64,000 bases of DNA, taken from Riemerella anatipestifer. GTDB lineage: Bacteria; Bacteroidota; Bacteroidia; Flavobacteriales; Weeksellaceae. The notes beneath the pieces were generated by a model. That model had not been told where the DNA came from. It searched no databases and saw only the letters and a program-made list of their open reading frames with translations. Shown one piece after another: positions 8,933-17,863 of this stretch (the first letter of the stretch is position 1; each line of letters starts with the position of its first letter). The stretch covers positions 1 to 64,000 of the forward strand of contig NZ_CP142016.1 in assembly GCF_035666175.1 (NCBI RefSeq), written 5' to 3'. Position numbers and translations under genes: made by a program.

Positions 8933-9958
8933 ATGAAACAATCTATTATCTTAGGTATAGAATCCTCTTGTGATGATACTTCTGCCGCTATTATTTCTGG
9001 TAGAAAAATTCTTTCTAATGTAGCCGCTACTCAAGCCATTCATAATGAGTACGGTGGCGTGGTGCCAGAGCTGGCCTCTAGGGCACATCAGCAAAATATC
9101 ATTCCTGTCATAGAGCAATCTATACAAAAAGCAAATATACAACAAAATGAGATTTGTGCCATAGGTTTTACGAGAGGTCCTGGACTTTTGGGCTCTTTAC
9201 TGGTAGGAACTTCCTTTGCGAAGTCTTTAGCAATGAGTTTGGAAGTTCCATTGATAGAGGTTAATCACCTTCAGGCTCATATTTTGGCTCATTTTATAGA
9301 AGATGCCAATCCTAATCCGCCCAAGTTTCCTTTTTTATGCCTTACAGTAAGTGGTGGGCATACAATGATTGTCTTGGTTAAAGACTATTTTGATATGGAA
9401 ATTATTGGGAAAACCATAGATGATGCCGCAGGTGAAGCCTTTGATAAAATAGGAAAAATATTTGATTTAGATTATCCTGCTGGACCTATCATAGATAAGA
9501 AATCTCAAAATGGAAATCCTAATGCATTTACATTTAATAAGCCTAAACTAGAGGGCTACGACTATTCTTTTAGCGGAATTAAAACTTCGGTGTTGTACTT
9601 TATACAAAAAGAATTAAAGAAAAATCCTCAGTTTGTCAATGAAAATATAGATGATTTGTGTGCATCTGTTCAGAAAAATATTATTGAAATATTGATGACA
9701 AAACTAGAGAAAGCTGCTAGTGATTTAGGCATTAAAGAAATAGCGATAGCTGGTGGGGTTTCGGCTAACTCTGCCTTGAGACAAGCTATGAGAGAAAACG
9801 AACAAAAGTTAGGTTGGAATATCTATATTCCCAAATTTGAATATACTACGGACAATGCTGCAATGATAGCAATGGTAGCCCAACTAAAATACGAAAGGGG
9901 AGAGTTTGCCAACCTTTCTACAACGGCTACTGCAAGATATGAGTTAAATGTAAAGTAA
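8933..9958 (+). CDS. tsaD: tRNA threonylcarbamoyladenosine transferase TsaD
   Basis: TsaD (Kae1/YgjD family) transfers threonylcarbamoyl to A37 of ANN-decoding tRNAs together with TsaB/E. The 341-residue protein begins ILGIESSCDDTSAAII. It has the metal-binding histidines in EVNHLQAHILAH (about residues 106-117), the nucleotide-binding VSGGHT, DDAAGEAFDK, and IAGGVSANSALR near the end. I start at the ATG at 8933 because IESSCDDT should lie within the first dozen residues. Upstream in-frame codons encode a hydrophobic stretch that is only antisense tamB. rsmE follows 11 bp later. Confidence 0.97.
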   Translation: MKQSIILGIESSCDDTSAAIISGRKILSNVAATQAIHNEYGGVVPELASRAHQQNIIPVIEQSIQKANIQQNEICAIGFTRGPGLLGSLLVGTSFAKSLAMSLEVPLIEVNHLQAHILAHFIEDANPNPPKFPFLCLTVSGGHTMIVLVKDYFDMEIIGKTIDDAAGEAFDKIGKIFDLDYPAGPIIDKKSQNGNPNAFTFNKPKLEGYDYSFSGIKTSVLYFIQKELKKNPQFVNENIDDLCASVQKNIIEILMTKLEKAASDLGIKEIAIAGGVSANSALRQAMRENEQKLGWNIYIPKFEYTTDNAAMIAMVAQLKYERGEFANLSTTATARYELNVK

Positions 9959-9969
9959 AACCTTTTGAT

Positions 9970-10665
9970 ATGAAATTATTTTTTGGAGAAATTTTAAATG
10001 ATAGAGTGATAATTGATGCTGATGAACAACATCATATATCAAAGGTTTTGAGAATGAAGGAAGCAGAGGAGATTTATGTAACCGATGGAAAGGGTAATGT
10101 AGCAAAGGGCAACCTTGTATTTGAAGGAAAAAAAGTAGAACTGGATATTTTAGAAATCAAGACAGAGACACCGCAGTTTTCGCCTTATTTGCATATTGCA
10201 ATAGCTCCTACTAAAAATATAGACCGTACAGAGTTTTTTGTAGAAAAAGCTACCGAAATGGGCATTTCCGAAATTTCATTTTTATTGACGGAGAAATCTG
10301 AACGCAAACATATCAATATAGATAAAATTCAGAAAAAAGTTATAGCCGCATCTAAACAGAGTTTGAGGTATCATTTTCCAAAGGTTAATGATTTACAGAA
10401 ATTCACTAGCTTTATGCAAACTCAAACTACCGAAAATACTTTTGTAGCTCATTGTGATAAAGCATTTAAGCGAGTATCATTATCCGAAATTCCTTTAGTT
10501 GATACAGTTTGTTTTTTAATTGGTCCTGAAGGCGATTTTAGTCTATCAGAGATAGAATTATTACTAGAAAAAGGTGTACAAGCAGTATCGTTAGGCAATC
10601 AAAGATTAAGAACGGAGACAGCAGGAGTCTTTGTTGCTGCTTGGAATTATAATAAAATGTTATAA
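9970..10665 (+). CDS. rsmE: 16S rRNA (uracil1498-N3)-methyltransferase RsmE
   Basis: SPOUT-superfamily enzyme that methylates N3 of U1498 in 16S rRNA. The 231-residue protein has the N-terminal PUA-like part (HHISKVLRMKEAEEIYVTDG) and the knotted C-terminal SPOUT domain. Diagnostic segments are KNIDRTEFFVEKATEMG, AASKQSLRYHFPKV, FLIGPEGDFSLSEIELL and VSLGNQRLRTETAGV (about residues 200-225). It lies 11 bp after tsaD and is probably transcribed with it; a convergent hairpin follows. Confidence 0.96.
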   Translation: MKLFFGEILNDRVIIDADEQHHISKVLRMKEAEEIYVTDGKGNVAKGNLVFEGKKVELDILEIKTETPQFSPYLHIAIAPTKNIDRTEFFVEKATEMGISEISFLLTEKSERKHINIDKIQKKVIAASKQSLRYHFPKVNDLQKFTSFMQTQTTENTFVAHCDKAFKRVSLSEIPLVDTVCFLIGPEGDFSLSEIELLLEKGVQAVSLGNQRLRTETAGVFVAAWNYNKML

Positions 10666-10723
10666 AAAATTATAATTATGTTCTACAGGTTGCAAGAAAG
10701 TTATTTATTTCTATTTATTAAAA

Positions 10724-10749
10724 AACGACTGCCTCAATAGACAGTCGTT
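10724..10749. terminator. Bidirectional terminator between rsmE and ggt
   Basis: AACGACTG (10724-10731) pairs perfectly with CAGTCGTT (10742-10749) across a 10-base loop. A-rich sequence on the left and T/A-rich sequence on the right could serve either strand. It lies between two convergent genes. Confidence 0.7.
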
Positions 10750-10774
10750 ATATAAGTTAAAGTATAATTATATT

Positions 10775-12463
10775 TTATTCTACAGCTACGGCATCGTCGC
10801 CTCTGCTATCGGCTACAGCAGTGATATTACCGTTTTCATCTTTCAGAACAATTTCTGTTTTACCAATACTTCCTCGTTCTTTAAAGGTATAGCCTTTTTG
10901 TTCTAAAGATTTTATCGTAGCTTTAGAGAAATCCTTTTCAACTGCGATGTTTTCTGGTAACCATTGATGATGGAACTTTGGCAGGTTAATCGCTAAGTTT
11001 GGACTTAATTTAAAATCTACAACATTTACAATAGCTTGAAATACAGAAGTAGGTATCGTAGTTCCACCAGGTGTTCCTACCACCATTACAGGTTTATTAT
11101 CTTTTAATAAAATACTTGGCGTCATAGAAGACAACATTCTTTTACCTGCTTTAATAGCATTAGCTTCTCCGCCTACTGCTCCAAATAAGTTAGGAACTCC
11201 AGGTTTGATGGAGAAATCGTCCATTTCATTATTTAAAAAGAAACCAGCACCAGAAACTACTACTTTGCTACCATAGTACCCATTAAGCGTCGTAGTTACA
11301 GAAACCGCATTTCCTTCTTTATCTAAAATAGAAATATGTGTTGTTTGAGTACTTTCTTGATTAGGGTTAACTATCTTACCAACCTCTGCACTAGGCGTTG
11401 CTTTAGACATATTAAACGACGCCCAGCGTTTCTTAAGATAGGCATCCGAAAGTAGCATTTCTGTTTTATCTTCAATAAAATCAGGATCGCCCATATATTC
11501 TGCTCTGTCTGCATAGGCACGGCGTTCTGCTTCTACCATAATCTGAACTGCTTCTGGAGAGGCATATTGATATTGAGCAAGATTTTCATAAGCCGACATT
11601 TTCAACATCTGAGCTAACAATATCCCGCCACTTGACGGTAAGGGCATAGAGACTAGTTGGTGTCCTTTGTAATCAAAAGTTAAAGGTTTACGATTTTTAA
11701 CTTGATAATTTTTTAAATCTTCTAAACTAATAATACCGTTACCTCTCTTCATTTCTTCAACTATTAATTGAGCCGTTTTACCTTCGTAGAAGCCTTTTTT
11801 ACCAAATTTTTGTATTCTCTTAAGTGTTTCTGCTAAGTCTTTTTGTACCAATACATCTCCTGCCTTCCAAGGTTGCTCTTTTACGAAAACAATGGAGTTC
11901 TTATTATGTTTTATAAAATCTTTTTGGCATTCATTAAGTAGATTAGCTTCTTTTTCCGTGATAGCAAAGCCTTTCTCTGCCAAATCTATAGCAGGTTGTA
12001 TCAGTACTTCCATTGGGAGAGAAGCGTATTTTAGAGTTTCATAAAACCCTGCTATCGAGCCTGGTATTCCTACAGCTAGTCGTCCGTTTTGTGATAAATC
12101 TGTACTGGCAATACCTTTTTTATCCAAATACATATCTCTATGTGCCTTGGCTGGTGCCGTTTCTCTAAAGTCTATGGCTATTTTTTCTCCGTTAGATTTT
12201 ACCGCTACTAAAAAACCACCACCACCTATGTTACCTGCCTGAGGATAAACCACAGCTAAAGCATACTGTGTAGCAATAGCAGCATCAAAGGCATTACCGC
12301 CTTTTCTTAATACTAAAACACCTGCTTCACTGGCAAGAGGATGAGCCGAAACCACCACACTTTTATTGTGAGTTTTAACTTCTTTTACTATATCATAATC
12401 TGTAAATTGGGCAGAAATTACCACAGACCATAATGCAAATACTACAAATTTTATCTTTTTCAT
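10775..12463 (-). CDS. ggt: Gamma-glutamyltransferase
   Basis: Periplasmic or secreted enzyme that cleaves gamma-glutamyl bonds of glutathione and related compounds. The 562-residue precursor starts with a signal peptide (MKKIKFVVFALWSVVISAQF). It then has the Ntn-hydrolase fold: GGNAFDAAIATQYALAVVYP, GGGGFLV, and the self-cleavage site in TQTTHISILDKEGNAVSVT (about residues 376-394), where the second threonine is expected to become the catalytic N-terminus of the small subunit. The downstream MLSSMTPSILL and VVGTPGGTTIPTSV fit the substrate-binding part. Monocistronic by position. Confidence 0.95.
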   Translation of the reverse strand: MKKIKFVVFALWSVVISAQFTDYDIVKEVKTHNKSVVVSAHPLASEAGVLVLRKGGNAFDAAIATQYALAVVYPQAGNIGGGGFLVAVKSNGEKIAIDFRETAPAKAHRDMYLDKKGIASTDLSQNGRLAVGIPGSIAGFYETLKYASLPMEVLIQPAIDLAEKGFAITEKEANLLNECQKDFIKHNKNSIVFVKEQPWKAGDVLVQKDLAETLKRIQKFGKKGFYEGKTAQLIVEEMKRGNGIISLEDLKNYQVKNRKPLTFDYKGHQLVSMPLPSSGGILLAQMLKMSAYENLAQYQYASPEAVQIMVEAERRAYADRAEYMGDPDFIEDKTEMLLSDAYLKKRWASFNMSKATPSAEVGKIVNPNQESTQTTHISILDKEGNAVSVTTTLNGYYGSKVVVSGAGFFLNNEMDDFSIKPGVPNLFGAVGGEANAIKAGKRMLSSMTPSILLKDNKPVMVVGTPGGTTIPTSVFQAIVNVVDFKLSPNLAINLPKFHHQWLPENIAVEKDFSKATIKSLEQKGYTFKERGSIGKTEIVLKDENGNITAVADSRGDDAVAVE

Positions 12464-12616
12464 ACGTTAATTGAATATTTATGGGGAGCTTTTTAGTTCT
12501 ACCAAATCATTTTGTTAGATTCTAGCAGCTAAATTAAACAAATTAGTGGAAGTAAAATATTTTTTTTGGAATAAAAATGGCTACCTTTTATAAAAACTAT
12601 ATTAGCTGTTACACCT

Positions 12617-13309
12617 TTATTTTTTTGTGAGTTTTTCTATTTCATCTAATGTATATTTTTTAGAATAGTCTATTCCCATAGATTTAGCGTAATCTTCTAT
12701 AGATGTTTTTATATTCATTGACTTTCTTAACTCATTAACATTTTCAGGATTTTTAATTGGCCAAATAAAATTTACCCACTCTTCTTTTTTAGTTTCAGGA
12801 TTTATAAACAGTCTTCCTGCACCTTGAGTTCCATAAATTTGTTCTTTTCCTTGATACATTAGCATTCTATCTTTCATCATCGCAATGTGTTGTTTTCCTA
12901 AATCTCCATTTTCACTTGCTTGTACCATTAATGGATAATATTTCTCAATTACAGGTAGTTTTGAGTGTTGAATTACATACCAAGCCGCAGTATTTAATTT
13001 TTCCCCCACAAGTTTTTTTCCTGGATAGCCATATTTCTTTATTATTTTTTCAATTTTGATTAAGTTTATGCTATCATTTTTTGCAGTTAAATTCCAACCT
13101 AATTTTTGAAATTTATCTTCAGAAATATTATAGGATTTTAAGATTTCATTTTTCCTTTCAGGTTTCAAATCAGGTGTAAAAAGTTCTCTTAATTCTTGGT
13201 CGGACTTTAAAATTAGAGATAGTTCATTTTTAAGATTTTCTTTTTACTTTTGTGTTACAGAGCAAGAAGTTAATAATAGTAAAGTTAAAATTATTGAAAA
13301 ACTTTTCAT
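12617..13309 (-). pseudogene. DUF6624-like lipoprotein gene interrupted by an in-frame stop codon
   Basis: From the ATG at 13309 the frame encodes a lipoprotein signal (MKSFSIILTLLLLTSC, lipobox LTSC), then SVTQK, then TAA at 13244-13246. The same frame continues without further stops for about 208 codons. The downstream part contains TAAWYVIQHS, MMKDRMLMYQGKEQIYGTQG and EEWVNFIWPI, which match what I recall of the DUF6624 family. There is no ATG near the resumed frame, only a TTG at 13168. So this reads as one 230-codon lipoprotein gene broken by a single nonsense change. A sequencing error or weak internal initiation are alternatives. Confidence 0.8.
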
Positions 13310-13363
13310 GCTATTTATGTGGAATTTTTGGGATACAATAAATGACTTTTTGAATTATATATA

Positions 13364-13903
13364 CTAGCTTTTTCTGAATAATTTCTTTAGATTTCTTTCA
13401 TATTGACCATTCACATCAACTCTTGTAATATCGCCAAGTGACAAAAGTATAAACTTTCTGTCCAATGAAGACATCGTTCCAAATTCGTGAATCACAACCG
13501 AGCTGTTATCCATTTCGTGAATTTCTCCTATGAAACAAACACTGCTGTTAATATCTTGAATATGAACCGTTAGATGATTATAAAGTTGATTTACACTTTC
13601 TAAAATTGTCTGAATTGATTCTAAATTTATATTTACCTTATTTTTTATCCTTTGGGTTGAGTCTATAAGTTTTGTAACACTTTCAAGATCATTTCCTGAC
13701 CATCTTATTCGTGTAATATTGTGCCTTAAAAGAATCGTTAAACCGTCATAATTGCATTCTTTATCAAATTTTTCAATTAACAAAAAGTCATCATTAAAGT
13801 CAATTATAAAACCATAATCAGATTCATCATAATTATCGGTATAAATATCCACCAAAATGTTTTCTGTTTTTAGTTTTTCTAAATATTTTGTGTACAAGTT
13901 CAT
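13364..13903 (-). CDS. Hypothetical protein with two similar beta-rich halves
   Basis: 179 residues, not recognised by name. Two lobes look alike. Residues about 31-68 (GFIIDFNDDFLLIEKF, ending LLRHNITRIRW) resemble residues about 126-163 (GEIHEMDNSSVVIHEF, ending LLSLGDITRVDV). They are joined by a helical, coiled-coil-like stretch. Each half has the pattern of a small Sm-like or SH3-like barrel, with a surface term, an aspartate-rich turn and a closing DITR strand. No signal peptide. Its role is unknown; it stands alone downstream of trpA. Confidence 0.7.
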   Translation of the reverse strand: MNLYTKYLEKLKTENILVDIYTDNYDESDYGFIIDFNDDFLLIEKFDKECNYDGLTILLRHNITRIRWSGNDLESVTKLIDSTQRIKNKVNINLESIQTILESVNQLYNHLTVHIQDINSSVCFIGEIHEMDNSSVVIHEFGTMSSLDRKFILLSLGDITRVDVNGQYERNLKKLFRKS

Positions 13904-13971
13904 TGTTTAGTCATTTATTTCTACATCGTTTTTTGTAATTGTACTTTGGGCTACACAAAAATAACAAAACA

Positions 13972-14706
13972 CTAAGATTTAATACTTTGTATAAAAACTT
14001 TAGCTTTTTCTTTCCAATCAGATTCTTCTAAAAGAATTTTCACAAATGCAGTGCCTATAATACCGCCATCGGCTTGTTCGGTAACTGTGATAAAGTCGGT
14101 TTTATTTTTAATCCCAAAGCCTATCATTAGTGGATTTTTCAGTGGTAATGAGGCTAATCGATTAAGGTAATCTTCATTTTTCAATGTTTTGGACTCGTTG
14201 CCCGTTGTGGACGAAGAACTCACGGCATACAAAAATCCAGAGCTTAAACTATCCAAATACAAAATTCGCTCGTTAGATGTTTCTGGTGTTACTAAAAAGG
14301 TAAAGTTTAGATTAAACTTTTTGAGAATGGTTTGGTATTTTTTTTCAAACTCAATAGGAGGGAGGTCGGGGATAATCAGTCCATTAACGCCTGTTTCTTG
14401 GCATTTCTGACAAAACTTCTCAAAGCCATAAGAAAGCACAGGGTTAATATAGCCCATCAAGATTATTGGAATACTAATTTCGCCCTTAATTTTTGCTAAC
14501 TGTTCAAAGAGTTTCTCTATTGACATTCCGTTTTCTAAGGCTTTAATGTGAGCTTGTTGTATCACCTCACCATCGGCAACAGGGTCGCTATAAGGCATAC
14601 CAATCTCCATCATATCAGCCCCAGCTTCTTGAATTGTTTTAATGATTTCTGCAGTATCTTCCAGCTGAGGAATACCTGATGTAAAGTATATGTTTAATTT
14701 TTTCAT
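13972..14706 (-). CDS. trpA: Tryptophan synthase alpha chain
   Basis: Converts indole-3-glycerol phosphate to indole and glyceraldehyde 3-phosphate, passing indole to TrpB. The 244-residue TIM barrel carries the catalytic glutamate in MMEIGMPYSDPVADG (about residues 36-50), the catalytic aspartate in the same segment, IIPDLPPIEFEKKY, and the phosphate-binding IGFGIKNK near the end. It is slightly short at the N-terminus relative to many family members because it starts at [11 protein letters not shown]. It is the last trp gene of the operon, separated from trpB by a small membrane-protein gene. Confidence 0.96.
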   Translation of the reverse strand: MKKLNIYFTSGIPQLEDTAEIIKTIQEAGADMMEIGMPYSDPVADGEVIQQAHIKALENGMSIEKLFEQLAKIKGEISIPIILMGYINPVLSYGFEKFCQKCQETGVNGLIIPDLPPIEFEKKYQTILKKFNLNFTFLVTPETSNERILYLDSLSSGFLYAVSSSSTTGNESKTLKNEDYLNRLASLPLKNPLMIGFGIKNKTDFITVTEQADGGIIGTAFVKILLEESDWKEKAKVFIQSIKS

Positions 14707-14716
14707 TTAGAATATT

Positions 14717-15016
14717 TTAAGGTAAAAGAGTACAAATTAAAAATAGTATAGCTAAACAACCAATTATAATAAGATTGATATTTCTTTTCACTATTTTCTT
14801 TTTCTTATTTAGTATGATAGCTTCTATAATCATTGCAACAAACCATAGGAATGAAAACAAAGTAATAAGAAAAAAAATAGGTCCCACGTCTCCCGTGCCA
14901 CAACGCCTGTCAGGAGCCGTGTAATCTAAATAAGAATAAGCCATAGGAAGAGCTAAAATCCAAGATAAAATTAGAATAACTATTCTTACTACAATATGGA
15001 TAATATTACTTTTCAT
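14717..15016 (-). CDS. Small membrane protein encoded between trpB and trpA
   Basis: 99 residues with three predicted membrane segments (about 7-28, 46-68 and 80-97) and a basic loop NKKKKIVKRN before the third. No family recognised. It is three bases downstream of trpB and ten bases upstream of trpA on the same strand, so it must be transcribed with the operon. A role in tryptophan metabolism is not implied by its sequence. It may be a lineage-specific passenger. Confidence 0.7.
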   Translation of the reverse strand: MKSNIIHIVVRIVILILSWILALPMAYSYLDYTAPDRRCGTGDVGPIFFLITLFSFLWFVAMIIEAIILNKKKKIVKRNINLIIIGCLAILFLICTLLP

Positions 15017-15019
15017 AGA

Positions 15020-16204
15020 TTAAATATTTAGATAGCTTAAATAAGTTTCCATATCCTTATCGCCTCTACCACTTAGGCAGATGACAACAATGTCTTCTTT
15101 TCCAAACTTCTTTTTATCCAAAACCGCCAAGGCGTGGGCACTTTCTAACGCTGGAATAATACCTTCTGTTTTAGTCAGATTAAATGCGGATTTTAGAGCT
15201 TCATCATCGTTGATGCTTAAAAATTCGGCTCGTTTTTGTTGGTAAAGATTGGCGTGCATCGGTCCAATCCCCGGATAATCTAATCCCGCAGAAATAGAGT
15301 AGGGCTCAATCACTTGTCCGTCTTTGGTCTGAATAACCAAACTCTGACTGCCGTGCAAAACGCCAATGCTCCCCAAAGCCGTTGTTGCAGCAGTTTCTCC
15401 GGAATGAACGCCCAAACCACCAGCTTCTGCCGCAATGATATTGACTTTTTCATTATTCACGAAATGATAAAAAGTCCCTGCGGCATTACTACCGCCGCCC
15501 ACACACGCAATGAGGTGGTCGGGATAATCTCTGCCTTCCTGTTCTTGTAATTGGACTTTAATTTCCTCTGAAATAACAGACTGAAACCTTGCCACCAAAT
15601 CAGGGAAAGGGTGAGGACCAACCACGCTACCTATAATATAATGGGTGGTTGTAGGATTATTTATCCAATCTCTTAAAGCCTCGTTTACAGCGTCTTTTAA
15701 AGTTTTGGAACCCGAAGTCGCAGGAACAACTTTAGCACCCAACATCTTCATTCTGGCCACATTAGGAGCTTGTCGGGCAATATCTATTTCGCCCATATAA
15801 ACAATACACTCCAAGCCGAGCAAAGCACACGCCGTAGCAGTGGCAACGCCGTGTTGTCCAGCACCTGTTTCGGCTATGATACGCTGTTTACCCAACTTTT
15901 TTGCTAAAAGAGCTTGTCCTAAAGCATTATTGATTTTATGGGCTCCTGTATGGTTTAAATCTTCTCTTTTAAGGTAGATTTTAGTGCCATATTGTCGGCT
16001 CAAATTGGGGGCAAAATACAATGGTGTTTCTCGCCCCACATAGTTTTTTAATAACTCTTTAAACTCCTTCTGAAAATCTTCCGAATAAATGATTTCCAGG
16101 TATTTGTCTTGTAATTCTTTAACATTAGGGTAGAGCATTTCGGCAATAAAAGCACCGCCAAATTCACCGTAATATCCTTCTTTATCTGGATTTTGATAAT
16201 TCAT
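15020..16204 (-). CDS. trpB: Tryptophan synthase beta chain
   Basis: PLP enzyme that condenses indole and serine to tryptophan. The 394-residue protein has the PLP lysine in [20 protein letters not shown] (about residue 87), [15 protein letters not shown], the phosphate-binding [10 protein letters not shown] and the C-terminal [12 protein letters not shown]. All key segments are intact. It lies 12 bp downstream of trpF and three bases before the small membrane-protein gene. Confidence 0.97.
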   Translation of the reverse strand: MNYQNPDKEGYYGEFGGAFIAEMLYPNVKELQDKYLEIIYSEDFQKEFKELLKNYVGRETPLYFAPNLSRQYGTKIYLKREDLNHTGAHKINNALGQALLAKKLGKQRIIAETGAGQHGVATATACALLGLECIVYMGEIDIARQAPNVARMKMLGAKVVPATSGSKTLKDAVNEALRDWINNPTTTHYIIGSVVGPHPFPDLVARFQSVISEEIKVQLQEQEGRDYPDHLIACVGGGSNAAGTFYHFVNNEKVNIIAAEAGGLGVHSGETAATTALGSIGVLHGSQSLVIQTKDGQVIEPYSISAGLDYPGIGPMHANLYQQKRAEFLSINDDEALKSAFNLTKTEGIIPALESAHALAVLDKKKFGKEDIVVICLSGRGDKDMETYLSYLNI

Positions 16205-16216
16205 TTTAATCTATTT

Positions 16217-16855
16217 CTATTGATACAAACTTAATTTAAAATTTTTAATAAGCTCCACCTCTTTATTGCCTGCGGAAATTTCAAATTTACTATTGAGGTC
16301 TAAAGCGATTGGTTTTTGTTTAATAATTGAGATTTTGCCAATGTTCTCATTAGAAATACCACCGCTTAAAAAATAAGGTTTTGTAAGGTTTAACTCATTT
16401 AATAGTTGCCAATCAAATCGTTTGCCTGTTCCGCCAAAGGCTTTGCTATCCGTGTCAAAAAGTAAAAAATCTATTTCAGATAGTTCTGAAAAATCCGAAA
16501 TGTCAGGCATAGTTTCTCCCACCCGTATCACTTTTATAATTTGCGTTTCTTGTGGGAGTTTACTCTTTAAATCACGAATAAAATCAGAGGTTTCATCGCC
16601 GTGCAGTTGAACCAAATTAAGTCGAGCTTCCGTAATGATTTGCACTATTTTTTCGGTGGTTTCATTTACGAAAACACCCACTTTTTGCCTATGGTTTAGC
16701 GAAGCAATTTCCTTTGGTGCTAAATGGTTTAATACATATCTTGGTGATTTTTCGTAAAATATAAAGCCGAGATAATCTATTTCTAAATCTATAATTTCCC
16801 GAATTTGATTCAAATCGGTAAGTCCACAAACTTTTATTTTAGGTGCTGGTTTCAT
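16217..16855 (-). CDS. trpF: Phosphoribosylanthranilate isomerase
   Basis: Amadori rearrangement step of tryptophan synthesis. The 212-residue TIM barrel shows KVCGLTD (catalytic Cys) at the N-terminus, VGVFVNE, LVQLHGDE, LLFDTDSKAFGGTGKRFDW with the catalytic aspartate, and the phosphate-binding LSGGISNENI. The gene lies immediately downstream of an IS element, whose end is 20 bp before the start codon. Transcription from the upstream trp promoter must therefore cross 980 bp of IS antisense strand, so a local promoter may be needed. Confidence 0.95.
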   Translation of the reverse strand: MKPAPKIKVCGLTDLNQIREIIDLEIDYLGFIFYEKSPRYVLNHLAPKEIASLNHRQKVGVFVNETTEKIVQIITEARLNLVQLHGDETSDFIRDLKSKLPQETQIIKVIRVGETMPDISDFSELSEIDFLLFDTDSKAFGGTGKRFDWQLLNELNLTKPYFLSGGISNENIGKISIIKQKPIALDLNSKFEISAGNKEVELIKNFKLSLYQ

Positions 16856-16867
16856 TTTTTATTTTAT

Positions 16868-16875
16868 TTCTTCAA
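16868..16875. repeat. Left target-site duplication of IS copy 1 (imperfect)
   Basis: TTCTTCAA here against TTATTCAA at 17856-17863, one mismatch in eight. The right copy includes the trpC stop codon (TTA on the plus strand) and would be kept by selection; the left copy is intergenic and could have drifted. Confidence 0.7.
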
Positions 16876-17855
16876 ACCCGTTGTGCATTATGAAATGAAA
16901 AAAACAAGAGTTGTTTATTAGACTGAAAATCAGTATATTGTTTTTGCTATAAAACGATATAAATGAACAACATAGAGCAAATATATGAAAGAATTTTGGA
17001 AGTTTTAGGACTTTTTTCAGAAAATCAACTGATTAGTTATCAGAGAAGAACACCTAAAATGAGCGATTTAGAAGTCATAAGTCTTAATATTACTGCTGAA
17101 TACTTGAGTATTGATAGCGAATTACAGTTATTTAGAAAATTGCCAAACTCTCTGATAAACAAAATTGAAAGAAGTGTTTACAATAAGCGAAAACGAAGAC
17201 TATCCCTACAAACAGAGCAAATTAGACAGCGTATTTCGATGGAGTTCAATGAGTTTGAAGATATTTTTATCGTTGATAGCATGCCAATGAAAGTTTGTGA
17301 AAATGCTCGTTCTACTCGTTCAAAAATTTGTAAAGAGCAATCCTATTCTTCACCAACATATGGTTATTGTGCTTCACAGAAATTATATTTCTATGGCTAT
17401 AAACTACACGCAGTATGTTCTTTAAATGGTGTGATTAAGAATTTTGATATAAGCCCTGCATCCGTTCACGACATCCACTATTTAAAAGATATTGGTGAGC
17501 AAATGCGAAACTGTACTTTAATTGGAGATAGAGGCTATTTATCAGCAAAAGTTCAAATAGATTTATTTAACTATGCTAATATTAAATTAGATACACCAAT
17601 GAGAAGTAATCAGAAAGATTATATTCCTCAATTTTCATTGTACAAGAAAAAGCGAAAACGAATTGAGACATTTTTCTCTCAACTTTGCGACCAATTTATG
17701 ATTAAAAGAAACTATGCTAAAACTTTTGAAGGCTTTAAAACAAGGATAATCAGTAAAATAACCGCCGCAACGGTTATTCAATATATCAATAAATTTATCT
17801 TCCAAAGAAAATTAAATCATCTAAAAATCAGTATTATTTAAAATGCACAACGAGT
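16876..17855 (+). mobile_element. IS982-family insertion sequence, copy 1 (980 bp)
   Basis: A complete element bounded by terminal inverted repeats, ACCCGTTGTGCATT at the left and AATGCACAACGAGT at the right (one mismatch over 14 bp), with one transposase gene. The ends are fixed by comparison with copy 2 (33385-34364), which is also 980 bp and differs by about two bases in the coding region. The element sits between trpC and trpF, transcribed opposite to the operon. ISRa1 of Riemerella is the likely named relative. Confidence 0.92.
16963..17841 (+). CDS. IS982-family transposase (copy 1)
   Basis: 292-residue DDE transposase. The probable catalytic residues are Asp in FIVDSMPMKVCENAR (about residue 107), Asp in TLIGDRGYLSAK (about residue 190) and Glu in KRIETFFSQLCDQF (about residue 237). 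The reading frame is intact and the element is probably active or recently so. It differs from copy 2 at residue 4 (Ile here, Leu there) and in the KDIGEQ/KDSGEQ segment. Transcription runs toward trpC, against the trp operon. Confidence 0.95.
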   Translation: MNNIEQIYERILEVLGLFSENQLISYQRRTPKMSDLEVISLNITAEYLSIDSELQLFRKLPNSLINKIERSVYNKRKRRLSLQTEQIRQRISMEFNEFEDIFIVDSMPMKVCENARSTRSKICKEQSYSSPTYGYCASQKLYFYGYKLHAVCSLNGVIKNFDISPASVHDIHYLKDIGEQMRNCTLIGDRGYLSAKVQIDLFNYANIKLDTPMRSNQKDYIPQFSLYKKKRKRIETFFSQLCDQFMIKRNYAKTFEGFKTRIISKITAATVIQYINKFIFQRKLNHLKISII

Positions 17856-17863
17856 TTATTCAA
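17856..17863. repeat. Right target-site duplication of IS copy 1
   Basis: TTATTCAA directly after the IS end. It overlaps the last codons and stop codon of trpC (GAATAA on the minus strand), so the insertion left trpC intact. Confidence 0.7.
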
